A DNA stretch of 64,000 nucleotides from JACJVV01 sp964581515 (GTDB lineage Archaea; Nanobdellota; Nanobdellia; Woesearchaeales; JACJVV01): contig CAZOOV010000007.1 of NCBI GenBank assembly GCA_964581515.1, positions 76,880 to 140,879 on the forward strand. The letters run 5' to 3'. How positions within the stretch are numbered: the first letter of the stretch is position 1; each line of letters starts with the position of its first letter. Both the position numbers and the translations under genes were made by a program. Shown one piece after another: positions 18,102 through 26,545 of this stretch. The notes under the pieces were generated by a model. It had not been told where the DNA came from. It was given only the letters and a program-made list of their open reading frames with translations, and ran no database searches.

Positions 18102-18233
18102 AATTCTTCTTCAAATCCATTTGTAAAAAGTCTGCTTGCACGGCGCAGTTATAAAAATTAGTAATATAATTTTTATCGCCTCATAAGGCAAAGCTGACTT
18201 TTTACTTACTTAAATTCTTCTTCAAATCCATTT
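18102..18233. repeat. pair of perfect 21-base direct repeats flanking structured element copy 2
   Basis: The 21 bases at 18102-18122, starting AATTCTTCTTC and ending CCATTT, recur exactly at 18213-18233. Between them lie the 83-base element and seven spacer bases. The arrangement looks like a long target-site duplication or a local segment duplication. The right copy ends one base before the antiporter stop codon. Confidence 0.75.
18123..18205. repeat. 83-base structured element, copy 2
   Basis: Second copy of the element at 2534-2615. The conserved blocks are AGTCTGCTTGCACGGCG on the left and TCGCCTCA, GGCAAAGCTGACTTT on the right. The outer stem here is GTAAAAAGTC with GACTTTTTAC and the inner stem ATAAAAATT with AATTTTTAT. 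Both differ from copy 1 yet remain fully paired. It lies upstream of yhbY and downstream of the antiporter gene, both on the minus strand. Confidence 0.7.
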
Positions 18234-18234
18234 A

Positions 18235-20022
18235 TTATTTATTATTATGTCTTGGATGGTAGTGCCCCATATGTTTTCTATGCTCTAATTCCTTGATATG
18301 AGTCAGTTTTTTCTTAAGCATTGAATTTATATCCAAAGCCTCTTCTTCAAGCATTAATGATACATGATGACCTCCTAGAAAGTGTGGAAGTACTACGTAA
18401 TCTGCACCCTGTGCATACATCTGTAGTGCATCCTCTACTTTTAATGCAGTCATTATGGTTGTTGCAGAAGAATGAAGTTTTCTTGCATATTTTAATATAG
18501 TCATATTATCATGCAACTCATTAACTGTGGAGATTATAAGTTTAGCTTTGCTAACATTAAGTCTATCAAGAACATCTGTATCGCTTATATCACCATATAT
18601 GCAATTGATACCATTACTTATCAATTGTTTTACAGTTTCGGGATTATAATCAACAACAATTATCTTCTTTTTTTGTTTCTGAAGCGTGTTTAGTATTGTA
18701 TATCCTATACGGTCATGTCCAATCAATATGACATCATGATTCTTGCTATGCTTGGATAAATCAACCTCCATATTACCTGTTCCAATCTTATCTAGATAAT
18801 GGAAGACATTCTTAATCTTTTCATATATCTGCTCGTCGAATTTTATTGTATATGAAGTGATTACCATAGTTATTATTGCAAGCAAGATAGCAAGGCTTGG
18901 TATTATGCTTCCTGGCACAAGTTGTCCAATTGCAGGTGATACCCCCAGTGCCACTATTATAAGTGAGAACTCAGATGTCTGTGCTAATGTGATTGATGCA
19001 AGTAAAGAAGTACGTCTTTTATATCCAAAGAAAGAACATATGAAACTGGTTATAAGCGGTTTTATTAATGATATAAATGCTATAAATATCACCAATGGGA
19101 TTAATATCATACTAAAAGAAATGAATTGCAATTTCATCCCAAGTGCTGCAAAGAATATTGTTGTGAAAAATATCAATAATGCTTTAATCTTACCCATAAT
19201 CTCATAATTATAAGGCAGATTAGCAACACTAAGACCTGCAATGAACGCCCCTATTGCAATTGATAAACCAATCAGACTGCTTAGGAATGCGAAAACAAAA
19301 CATGTTGTTATAGCTAATAAAAATAATATCTCTTGTGATTCTGCTGCAAGCTTAAATAATGGAGGGAAAATAAATTTAGCTACAAGGAAACTGAATAACA
19401 AGATAATTAATATCTTAATCAAAAGCAAAGCGACGACTGTAATTATACCTGAAGACGCGACTTGTGACATATTAGATATGATCAATAGTGCAAGTATTGC
19501 AAATATGTCTTCCATAAGTAAGAATCCAATGATTATTCTTCCATGTAATGTGTCAAGCTCGTTTTTGTCGCTGAGTAATTTGATTACGACCATTGTTGAG
19601 GAGAATGATACTATCAGTCCACAATAAATTGCTTCTATTGGTCCAAGGCCAAGAAATATCCCTATCAACCAACCCATAGAACTTAATATCAATATCTGTA
19701 TTGTCCCACCTATTGTAGCAATTAGCCCGATGGATTTCAGTCTCTTGAAATCCATCTCTATACCTACTACAAATAATAAGAATGCAATACCCATCTCAGA
19801 TAGTGTTTCAATGACATGAGGATTTGTTATCATACTTAACCCATATGGTCCTAAAAGAACTCCTGCAAGTACATAAGCTGGGATTAATGGTTGTTTTAAT
19901 AATTTTAATGAGAAACCGAGTACTGTAGCTAGGATTATAATAATACCTATATCAAAGAAGATTCCTTCTACTCCATGATTTGATACTCCTATAAGTTCTA
20001 CTATTTTCTCTAGGAAAAACAC
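18235..20022 (-). CDS. KefB-type cation:proton antiporter with TrkA-N (RCK) domain
   Basis: A 595-residue CPA2-family antiporter exchanging K+ or Na+ for H+. About twelve membrane helices run from residue 15 to 405, beginning with the typical LKQPLIPAYVLAGVLLGPYG. After a short linker comes an RCK N domain with a Rossmann fold: VILIGHDRIGYTIL, KIIVVDYNPETV and INCIYGDISDTDVL, which bind nucleotide and gate the channel. The C-terminus ends in a His-rich tail (HRKHMGHYHPRHNNK). Cation specificity is not decidable. The gene is monocistronic. Confidence 0.94.
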   Translation of the reverse strand: MFFLEKIVELIGVSNHGVEGIFFDIGIIIILATVLGFSLKLLKQPLIPAYVLAGVLLGPYGLSMITNPHVIETLSEMGIAFLLFVVGIEMDFKRLKSIGLIATIGGTIQILILSSMGWLIGIFLGLGPIEAIYCGLIVSFSSTMVVIKLLSDKNELDTLHGRIIIGFLLMEDIFAILALLIISNMSQVASSGIITVVALLLIKILIILLFSFLVAKFIFPPLFKLAAESQEILFLLAITTCFVFAFLSSLIGLSIAIGAFIAGLSVANLPYNYEIMGKIKALLIFFTTIFFAALGMKLQFISFSMILIPLVIFIAFISLIKPLITSFICSFFGYKRRTSLLASITLAQTSEFSLIIVALGVSPAIGQLVPGSIIPSLAILLAIITMVITSYTIKFDEQIYEKIKNVFHYLDKIGTGNMEVDLSKHSKNHDVILIGHDRIGYTILNTLQKQKKKIIVVDYNPETVKQLISNGINCIYGDISDTDVLDRLNVSKAKLIISTVNELHDNMTILKYARKLHSSATTIMTALKVEDALQMYAQGADYVVLPHFLGGHHVSLMLEEEALDINSMLKKKLTHIKELEHRKHMGHYHPRHNNK

Positions 20023-20116
20023 ATTACACCTCGAGTACTCAGTATTAAATATTAATTAGGATTAAATTATGAAAAAATATGTAATTAAATAAAAAAATAA
20101 AGGCATAGATAAAAAA

Positions 20117-21196
20117 TTAAGCCAAACTAATGCCTAAGTCATCACTTATCATCTTTTCAGTATTTTCAATACTATCAGTTGTTGAAGCATGTGCATCAAG
20201 ACCAGTTATGTATGGTGACTGAACACCTGTCATGATTGTCATAACAGTTAATTTTCCAGTCATCTCTTTGTTTATACGTGCGCCCCAGATTACATTTGCA
20301 TCAGCATCCATCTGTGCAGTTACTAGATCACCAATTCTTGCGACTTCATCAAGTGTAAGATCAGGTCCTCCCTCAATATGTAATAATGCTCCTGTAGCCC
20401 CTTCATAAGAGATATCTAATAGAGGATTACTTAATGCTCCCTTAACTGCTTCATCAACCCTGTTTGTAGTATCACTACACCCAATTCCTATTGCAGCAAC
20501 TCCTCCATTCTTCATTATCGCTTTTACATCAGCAAAATCAAGGTTTACAAGTGAAGGTACAGCAATTGTTTCCACTATGCCCCTGATCATTGTTGATACG
20601 AGCTCATTAGCTACAGCAAATGCTTGCTGAATAGGTAGGTTACCTGCTATTTGAGTCAATTTATTATTATCAATTACAATTGCAGTATCGCAATTCTTTC
20701 TTAGTTCTTCAAGTCCGAATTCTGCTTTTTCTATTCTTGCACGCTCAATCTTAAACGGCATAGTTACAGTTCCAATTACAATGCAACCCATCTCTCTTGC
20801 AATCTTTGCAATTACATGTGCTGAACCAGTTCCTGTTCCTCCGCCCATTCCTGCGCATATAAAAACCATATCTGTATTTTTAAGACTGTCTTTTATCTCA
20901 TATGAATCTTCTTGTGCTGATTGGGTACCTTTTTCAGGAAATCCGCCACATCCAAGCCCTCTTGTGACACCTTTTCCAATAAGAATCTTCTTATCAGCCT
21001 TGCTTATCTCAAGATGTTGTTTATCTGTATTGATAGCGATGATTTCTGCTCCTTGTATTCCTTTGTTATAGAGCCAATCAACCATGTTGTTACCTGCACC
21101 ACCACATCCGATTATCTTTATATTTGCTACTCCTACTTCTGGTGCTGCTGATTGTTGTGTCATATTTTCTTGGGCTTGTTTTACGATAAAATCCAT
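20117..21196 (-). CDS. ftsZ: cell division protein FtsZ
   Basis: A 359-residue tubulin-like GTPase that forms the division ring. Seen in order: IKIIGCGGAGNNMVDWL (nucleotide binding), the signature GMGGGTGTGSAHVIAKIA at about residue 118, the FKIERARIEKAEFGLEEL helix, and the catalytic T7 loop NLDFADVKAIM. The C-terminal domain continues to about residue 330, followed by a short tail (SIENTEKMISDDLGISLA) that may be the partner-binding end. The N-terminal 25-residue extension is Gln/Ala-rich. The leader carries a hairpin. Confidence 0.96.
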   Translation of the reverse strand: MDFIVKQAQENMTQQSAAPEVGVANIKIIGCGGAGNNMVDWLYNKGIQGAEIIAINTDKQHLEISKADKKILIGKGVTRGLGCGGFPEKGTQSAQEDSYEIKDSLKNTDMVFICAGMGGGTGTGSAHVIAKIAREMGCIVIGTVTMPFKIERARIEKAEFGLEELRKNCDTAIVIDNNKLTQIAGNLPIQQAFAVANELVSTMIRGIVETIAVPSLVNLDFADVKAIMKNGGVAAIGIGCSDTTNRVDEAVKGALSNPLLDISYEGATGALLHIEGGPDLTLDEVARIGDLVTAQMDADANVIWGARINKEMTGKLTVMTIMTGVQSPYITGLDAHASTTDSIENTEKMISDDLGISLA

Positions 21197-21225
21197 TTTT
21201 CTGGTACCTCTCTTTTAATTAGGAT

Positions 21226-21327
21226 AATTGGGAAAATAGCAATTTAGGGGGTGTATTGGCGAGACTAAGAATATCTAGTCTGCTATTTTCACCAATTAGT
21301 ATAGTAATTAGTATACTTATATATAAA
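21226..21327 (-). promoter_or_regulatory. ftsZ promoter and leader hairpin
   Basis: On the minus strand a TATA box (TTTATATATA, about 21318-21327) precedes a structured segment. AATTGGGAAAATAGCA at 21226-21241 pairs with TGCTATTTTCACCAATT at 21281-21297, and inside it AGACTA at 21262-21267 pairs with TAGTCT at 21276-21281. Transcription should start near 21295, so the hairpin would occupy the 5' part of a roughly 95-base leader. It could be an operator or an mRNA control element. The rest of the gap to 21510 is AT-rich and shows nothing else. Confidence 0.5.
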
Positions 21328-21510
21328 TGTTTTGTTTTTCCTATTGAAAGACAAAGCAAAGAACGCTAGTGAAATTGTTTTGTTATTCTAAGAAAATTAA
21401 TTAATTTTAATATAGAAGAAAAGTGAAAAATAAGAGAAATAATGAAAAAATAAAAGTAAAGAAATAGTAGAAAAATAATAAGAATAATAAAAATAGTAAA
21501 AAAACTAAAA

Positions 21511-22200
21511 TTATAGATTATCCCAAATGAAGTCAAACATCATCTTCTGTGACTTAAAGAAATTCTTTTCCTCTATCAATATACCCATGGGTTCTGCTTC
21601 TTCAAGGGAAATCATTGCAATCTTACCATTATATAACCAAGTTGCAGTCTTTATCTTTCCTTTCATGAGTTTATAGGGTGCAGAAAGATCATATGGTTCT
21701 GTCTCATTGATAAGTCTTACCTTGATGCCTTTCTTTTTTCTTCTCTCTACAAAATGAGGGAGATAATACTTGAATAATTTGAACAATTGCTTCTTTGATG
21801 CTATGCCCTCAAATGACTTTGCAGTATCAAGTATGTCTTCAAATATGGTCTTTAACCCATCTTTACCAACATAAACTTCAACTTTTGGTCTTTTTGCGAC
21901 TGATTCAGACATCGCTTTTAACTCAGGAAGTGCTTTTTTTAGCATATTCTCTCGTTCCTTTAGTATATCTGAAAGTTTGCTGGGATTTGTTGCTTGATAA
22001 TATCTTTTTCCAGATTGTATTATGTAGCTTGCAAATCCTTTCTTTTCCAGCGACTTCAAAAGATCATATGCTGATGTTCTGTTAACGCTAGCATAATCTG
22101 CTATCTTCTGGACTGTGCTATTGCCCATCTTAAGATTTGCAAGATAGATCTTTATCTCCTTATCATTAAGACCCCACGAACGGAGCATATCCTCTTTCAT
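21511..22200 (-). CDS. TrmB family transcriptional regulator
   Basis: A 229-residue regulator. The N-terminal winged helix has LNDKEIKIYLANLKMGNSTVQKIADYASVNRTSAYDLLKSLEKKGF, here given as pieces: LNDKEIKIYLANLK, QKIADYASVNRTSAYDLL and SLEKKGF. A coiled helix (LKERENMLKKALPEL) and a PLD-like effector domain follow (VEVYVGKDGLKTIFEDIL). TrmB proteins often sense sugars, but not all members do. The ATG at 22200 is chosen over one at 22254: the minus-strand TATA box GATATATAAA (22221-22230) sits about 25 bases upstream of 22200, inside the longer reading. It diverges from the dehydrogenase gene, a likely target. Confidence 0.9.
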   Translation of the reverse strand: MKEDMLRSWGLNDKEIKIYLANLKMGNSTVQKIADYASVNRTSAYDLLKSLEKKGFASYIIQSGKRYYQATNPSKLSDILKERENMLKKALPELKAMSESVAKRPKVEVYVGKDGLKTIFEDILDTAKSFEGIASKKQLFKLFKYYLPHFVERRKKKGIKVRLINETEPYDLSAPYKLMKGKIKTATWLYNGKIAMISLEEAEPMGILIEEKNFFKSQKMMFDFIWDNL

Positions 22201-22220
22201 AAGAGCTGTAAAGAATAGCT

Positions 22221-22231
22221 GATATATAAAA
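22221..22231 (-). promoter_or_regulatory. TATA box of the TrmB-family gene
   Basis: TTTTATATATC on the minus strand, about 25 bases upstream of the ATG at 22200. It decides the shorter start and implies a leaderless mRNA. Confidence 0.6.
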
Positions 22232-22278
22232 TTGTCGTTTATTTTCCACAACAAAAGTTATTATACTTCGATAAAATA

Positions 22279-23502
22279 ATGATATGTAAAATGGTAGAAG
22301 AAAAAAAATCAGAAGAAGAGTATATATCAGAAGACAAAAAAGAAGATGCAGGAGAGGATAAAGTAGAGGAGAAAATGCACAAGGTCGCTGTAATAGCAGG
22401 AGACTTGAATGGAAAGACAGTCACAGATGCAACGCTTAGTCTTTATGATAGTTTTAAAGAAGTACTTAGCAGACCAATAGAGCACACAATGACACCATTT
22501 AACACAGATTATTTCATAGAGAAAGGAATAACTGAACTTACAGACGAGAATATGAAAGAATTAAGAGAATATGATAGCATATTTCTTGGAGCAATTGGCG
22601 ACCCAACTAAAATAGAACCAGGAGTCATAGAAAATGGCATATTAATTAAGATAAGACAAGGTTTTGAACAGTATGTAAACTTAAGACCAATAAAACAAAT
22701 GCCTGGAACAAAATGTGAAGTACTAGGCAGGACATTTACAAATGTAGATTTTCTTATCTGCAGAGAAAACACTGAAGGGCTCTATATCAATAAAGGATAT
22801 GTAAAAAACAAAGGTACTGATGATGAACTTGGTGTGCAGGAAATGCATTGCTCATACAAAGGAGTCAAAAGACTTACAGAGTTTGCCCTAAGAGAAGCAC
22901 TTGAAAGAGATAGATTTGAAAAACCAAGAATACATTTTGTATTCAAGAACAATGTGCTTTTTGATGCATCAACTTCTTGGACAAGAGTCGAAGAAGAGAC
23001 AAGAGAAAGAATGGGAGATATAATAGATGTAAGATATATGCACTTTGATAATTTCATGATGCAAGTTATGCAAAATCCTGAACAATTCGATGTTGTAGTC
23101 ATGGAAAATTTCATGGGAGACGCTGCTTCTGATCTTGCTTCATTATTACAAGGAGGTATAGGTACAGCAATATCTGGCAATATAAATCCCACATCAGAAT
23201 ATCCTTCCATGTATGAACCAATACATGGCACTGCTCCTGATAAATGGTATGAAACAGATGAAGTAGGCAATCTTTTACCAGACACATATAATCCTGCACT
23301 TATACAAGGAATAAAACCTGAAGCTACTTTCTTAGCATATGCTATGATGTTAAAACACATGGGAGAATATGATGCAGCAGATCTAGTACGAACAGCAGCA
23401 GAAAGAAACATATTGGACCCTAAATATAAAGAAAAAAGCTTGAATGAATTAGTAAGTCAGGCAAAAGAGCATATTGTGAATGAGCAGAGAGTAAAAGATT
23501 AA
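22279..23502 (+). CDS. isocitrate/isopropylmalate dehydrogenase family protein
   Basis: A 407-residue beta-decarboxylating dehydrogenase of the IDH/IPMDH superfamily, which oxidises a 2-hydroxyacid with NAD(P)+ and Mg2+. Substrate-site residues lie in VNLRPIKQMPG and ICRENTEGLYINKG (loop Tyr present). The metal Asp residues are in VVMENFMGDAASDL, and EPIHGTAPD is the cofactor loop. The first 35 residues (EEKKSEEEYISEDKKEDAGE) are an acidic extension not found in typical members. Isocitrate, isopropylmalate and homoisocitrate cannot be told apart safely here. No other leucine or TCA gene is adjacent, except a malate dehydrogenase remnant at the far end. Confidence 0.88.
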   Translation: MICKMVEEKKSEEEYISEDKKEDAGEDKVEEKMHKVAVIAGDLNGKTVTDATLSLYDSFKEVLSRPIEHTMTPFNTDYFIEKGITELTDENMKELREYDSIFLGAIGDPTKIEPGVIENGILIKIRQGFEQYVNLRPIKQMPGTKCEVLGRTFTNVDFLICRENTEGLYINKGYVKNKGTDDELGVQEMHCSYKGVKRLTEFALREALERDRFEKPRIHFVFKNNVLFDASTSWTRVEEETRERMGDIIDVRYMHFDNFMMQVMQNPEQFDVVVMENFMGDAASDLASLLQGGIGTAISGNINPTSEYPSMYEPIHGTAPDKWYETDEVGNLLPDTYNPALIQGIKPEATFLAYAMMLKHMGEYDAADLVRTAAERNILDPKYKEKSLNELVSQAKEHIVNEQRVKD

Positions 23503-23591
23503 GAGAGTAATTAAAAAAAGAGAAGAAAGCATATATCGAGAGAGAAATATATATTAGAAAAAAGAATGAATTAATTAGAAAAAAGAATGGA

Positions 23592-24632
23592 TCATATTAT
23601 CTCAATAGCAGCTTTCTTAAGCCTGTTCATGATTGCTAAACCTATGCCCTCTTCGTGACATGTTCCGACGATTATACAGTCATAGCCTTCTTTATCTATA
23701 TCCCTTAGTATCCTAAATACATTTGCTGCAAAAACATCAAGGTCAAAACGATGACCATAGTCATAAAGAGTGCATTTTGGATCAAGTGTGCTCTCTTCAT
23801 ATGTTTCATCTGAGCCAAGGACTGCCATCTTCTTTCCTTCTTTTCCAAGTTTAGCTGTCAGAACCCCCATCTTTTCGCACATTTCCTTATCAGTCTTACT
23901 TGTCACAACAATCAATTTTGTATCAGGAGCATAATGCCTGTATTTCATACCAGGAGATTTAGGCTTTTTTGAATTAGGATTAGCAATCTTCACTTCCTTA
24001 CCAAGACATTTCTCAAGTTGCTCTAAAGTTATTCCGCCAGGCCTTAAAAGAACTGGTTGTTTTCCTGTAGCTAAATCAACTACTGTACTTTCAAGACCAA
24101 TAGTTGCGTCTCCTCCGTCGATTATAATGTCAACTTTATCCTTAAGATCATCGATTGCATGCTGTGCAGTTGTTGTTGAAGGTTTTCCAGAAATATTTGC
24201 TGATGGTGCTGCTAAAGGAGTATTACTTTCTCTGATAAGTGCATTTGCTATAGGATGACTTGGCATACGAACAGCAACAGTATCAAGTCCACAAGTTACA
24301 ATGCCAGGTACAATATCTTTTTTCTTAAAGATTATTGTAAGTGGGCCTGGCCAAAAACAATCAATCAATCTTTTTGCATCATTAGGAACTTCTTTTACAA
24401 TATCCTTAAGCATGCCATAGTTAGATATATGCATTATAAGAGGATTATCAGAAGGTCTTCCTTTTGCCTTGAATATATTTTCAACTGCTTTTGAGTTTAA
24501 CCCATCTGCTCCAAGACCATATACTGTCTCCGTTGGAAGCACAACTAACTTACCAGATTTTATTGATTTAGCGCACTGAGAAATACTAGATGCATCTATT
24601 TTATCAGGATCTATTTTGAATATCTTTGCTAT
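23592..24632 (-). CDS. threonylcarbamoyl-AMP synthase (Sua5/YrdC), likely AUA start
   Basis: Sua5 makes threonylcarbamoyl-adenylate for the t6A37 modification of ANN-decoding tRNAs. The YrdC core starts LPTETVYGLGADGLNSKAV and includes KGRPSDNPLIMHIS and TPLAAPSANISGKPS. The C-terminal Sua5 domain follows (SPGMKYRHYAPDT onward). The first ordinary start, a GTG at 24542, would cut off the first strand and helix of the fold. Upstream in frame is AKIFKIDPDKIDASS, which matches the usual Sua5 N-terminus, but that stretch has no ATG, GTG or TTG. ATA at 24630-24632, preceded by AGGTGA, is the likely start and gives 346 residues, the normal archaeal length. Confidence 0.85.
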   Translation of the reverse strand: MAKIFKIDPDKIDASSISQCAKSIKSGKLVVLPTETVYGLGADGLNSKAVENIFKAKGRPSDNPLIMHISNYGMLKDIVKEVPNDAKRLIDCFWPGPLTIIFKKKDIVPGIVTCGLDTVAVRMPSHPIANALIRESNTPLAAPSANISGKPSTTTAQHAIDDLKDKVDIIIDGGDATIGLESTVVDLATGKQPVLLRPGGITLEQLEKCLGKEVKIANPNSKKPKSPGMKYRHYAPDTKLIVVTSKTDKEMCEKMGVLTAKLGKEGKKMAVLGSDETYEESTLDPKCTLYDYGHRFDLDVFAANVFRILRDIDKEGYDCIIVGTCHEEGIGLAIMNRLKKAAIEII

Positions 24633-24723
24633 ATGATTTCACCTTATATATTAAGCTTGAAAGGACTATATAAAGTTTATGTTAGATTATCAGTATATTT
24701 ATATCATTTTAATCTGATCTTAT

Positions 24724-25641
24724 CTATATAATAGCCTGACAAAGAACTTTAATCTTCTCATTTGTTATCTTCTTGCAATCCCTCTTATTACCAGACATAG
24801 CATTATAAAAGTGATAATTATCAAAACAATCCCCTATCAAAGGTGAATTACTGTTGCTTTGTGACGAGCAATAGGACAATGAACCCTTAACTATTGACTC
24901 ACAATGCGATTCATAACCTAAATAATTAAAACACGCTCCATCTGATAACTGATGACAGTACTCATTAAGATAAGGGTCTTTTATATTATCACAATTCTCC
25001 CTATCTTTGTTCTGATAATATCTATAAAGATTATATGCATCTTCACATTCTTGCTTATCATTAGTTAAATTAACCTCATTACATGCTTTTCCGTCAACAG
25101 ATATCATAGAGATGCATAATGATTTGAAACTAGCTAAATGAGAATCTGAAGAATCTATCTTCTTGAATGAACAAATACCCACTTTTTCCTCATAAGATTG
25201 TGCTCCGACTGAAGGTTCTACACTTTTTGTCAAGAGAAAAACTGCTCCAAATATCACTATAAGGACTAAGAAAAGATATACATAAATTTTTAGCCAACTC
25301 TTAAACCATTTCTTCTCCTGTTGGATAAGGCTATGCATACTCATACGTTTATGGATGGGTAATTTCTTTCGATGATAATTCATAACTTGTTTAATCTTAC
25401 TTTCTGAATGTCCAAGTTTCAATAAATCGTCTTTTATATCATCAATAGTCCTTCCTTTTTTCATCTCTTCGTCTATAAATTTAGTAAGATCCTTATGGAA
25501 CAACTCAAAGACATGCAATGTGAGTTTCTCAACTTTTGCTATCTCATGCCCTGCTTTTATCAAGGTCTCTTTGATAGTATCAATATCATAACCCTGTTTC
25601 AACAGAGAATGGATATATTCTTTGAGCTCTTCGTCAATCAT
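24724..25641 (-). CDS. membrane protein with duplicated helical N-terminus and extracytoplasmic Cys-rich domain
   Basis: A 305-residue single-pass protein. The cytoplasmic part contains two copies of a helical unit: residues about 7-40 (YIHSLLKQGYDIDTIKETLI) and 54-85 (FIDEEMKKGRTIDDIKDDLL). One membrane helix (IYVYLFLVLIVIFGAVFLL) follows at about 115-135. The outer domain holds about 16 cysteines in CxxI and C-x-Y type spacings, similar in style to the 40763-42040 protein. It starts three bases from the stop of the HTH gene, so they form an operon and may be a membrane-linked regulatory pair (inference). Confidence 0.65.
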   Translation of the reverse strand: MIDEELKEYIHSLLKQGYDIDTIKETLIKAGHEIAKVEKLTLHVFELFHKDLTKFIDEEMKKGRTIDDIKDDLLKLGHSESKIKQVMNYHRKKLPIHKRMSMHSLIQQEKKWFKSWLKIYVYLFLVLIVIFGAVFLLTKSVEPSVGAQSYEEKVGICSFKKIDSSDSHLASFKSLCISMISVDGKACNEVNLTNDKQECEDAYNLYRYYQNKDRENCDNIKDPYLNEYCHQLSDGACFNYLGYESHCESIVKGSLSYCSSQSNSNSPLIGDCFDNYHFYNAMSGNKRDCKKITNEKIKVLCQAII

Positions 25642-25643
25642 TT

Positions 25644-26261
25644 TCAGTCTTGAATCTCCCTCGATAATTCATAATCTTCTTCTGATATCTTTTTTGTGTC
25701 TGTTGTATCAATCATATTGGTTGTGTTTGTTATATTAATAGGGTTTGTTGAATTCTTAGAGTTTGTTGAGTTTTTAGAGTTTGTTGAAGTTGTTGATGTT
25801 TCTGTATCTGAAATACTTGTGTTAATAGGAATGATATTAGTCTTATTATGAGCAGTTTTAATCTTCTTAAGATATTTAGAACCTGCATCTGTCAATTCAA
25901 ATATCCTTACATATTTGGATGAAAATACTTCTTTTACTAGTTTTTTGCCCATCAAATGAGTTAAATGATTCTCAACAGTCTTCCAATTTACATCTATATC
26001 CTTAGCTATCTGATTTATTGTCTTTCGTTTATCTGTCAATGTTGAGATTATAAGTAATCGGATATGATTAAAAGTGCGTTTTTTTGATTTTTCATTGATA
26101 ATAGGAGCCTGAGAAATTTTAGAGGTTGAAGATGTTTCAGATGTTTCAGAAATTGTAGAGATAGATGAGTTGGAAGTACCTTCATAATTGAGAGTAGGAG
26201 TGCTCTCAGAGACAATAGAATAGCTAGAATTACCTAAAATATTGATATTATCCCCATCCAT
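25644..26261 (-). CDS. winged-helix regulator with Ser/Thr-rich tails
   Basis: A 205-residue protein. The central part (about residues 60-140) is an ArsR-like winged helix: HIRLLIISTLTDKRKT, then INQIAKDIDVNWKTVENHLT as recognition helix region, and VKEVFSSKYVRIFELTDAG as wing. The ends are low complexity: N-terminal Ser/Thr/Glu (ISETSETSSTSKIS) and C-terminal Asn/Ser/Thr (NSKNSTNSKNSTNPINIT). An inverted repeat with CCCCTCT (26271-26277) and AGAGGAGGG (26292-26300) sits just before the start and could be its operator or a strong ribosome site. It is cotranscribed with the Cys-rich membrane gene. Confidence 0.75.
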   Translation of the reverse strand: MDGDNINILGNSSYSIVSESTPTLNYEGTSNSSISTISETSETSSTSKISQAPIINEKSKKRTFNHIRLLIISTLTDKRKTINQIAKDIDVNWKTVENHLTHLMGKKLVKEVFSSKYVRIFELTDAGSKYLKKIKTAHNKTNIIPINTSISDTETSTTSTNSKNSTNSKNSTNPINITNTTNMIDTTDTKKISEEDYELSREIQD

Positions 26262-26545
26262 CTAAGATTACCCCTCTTTTTAGTAGGATTTAGAGGAGGG
26301 TTATATTTAAAGATTATGTTTTACTGGGAAGTTCTAACTAAAATAGTAATAGGTTTTATGTTGGTCTATTATTGATAAAAATAGTTAAATTAACTAATTT
26401 AGTTAAAAACCAAATAACTCCACCCGGCAGACAAATTCCCAATACATATGCCTCGCAACTAGTATAAATTACCATTGAGATAAGAAATAATAAAAAATGA
26501 AAAGAAAAAAAGAATAAAAAAGGAAGGCTAAGCCTTCATATCAAT

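Noticed and set aside
22200..22254. N-terminal extension of the TrmB-family regulator from the ATG at 22254
   Set aside because: The TATA box at 22221-22231 lies inside this extension and is placed for a start at 22200.
26262..26545. Possible small gene between the HTH regulator and acetyl-CoA synthetase
   Set aside because: No frame with a start signal or coding look was found; only AT-rich sequence and the inverted repeat at the regulator start.
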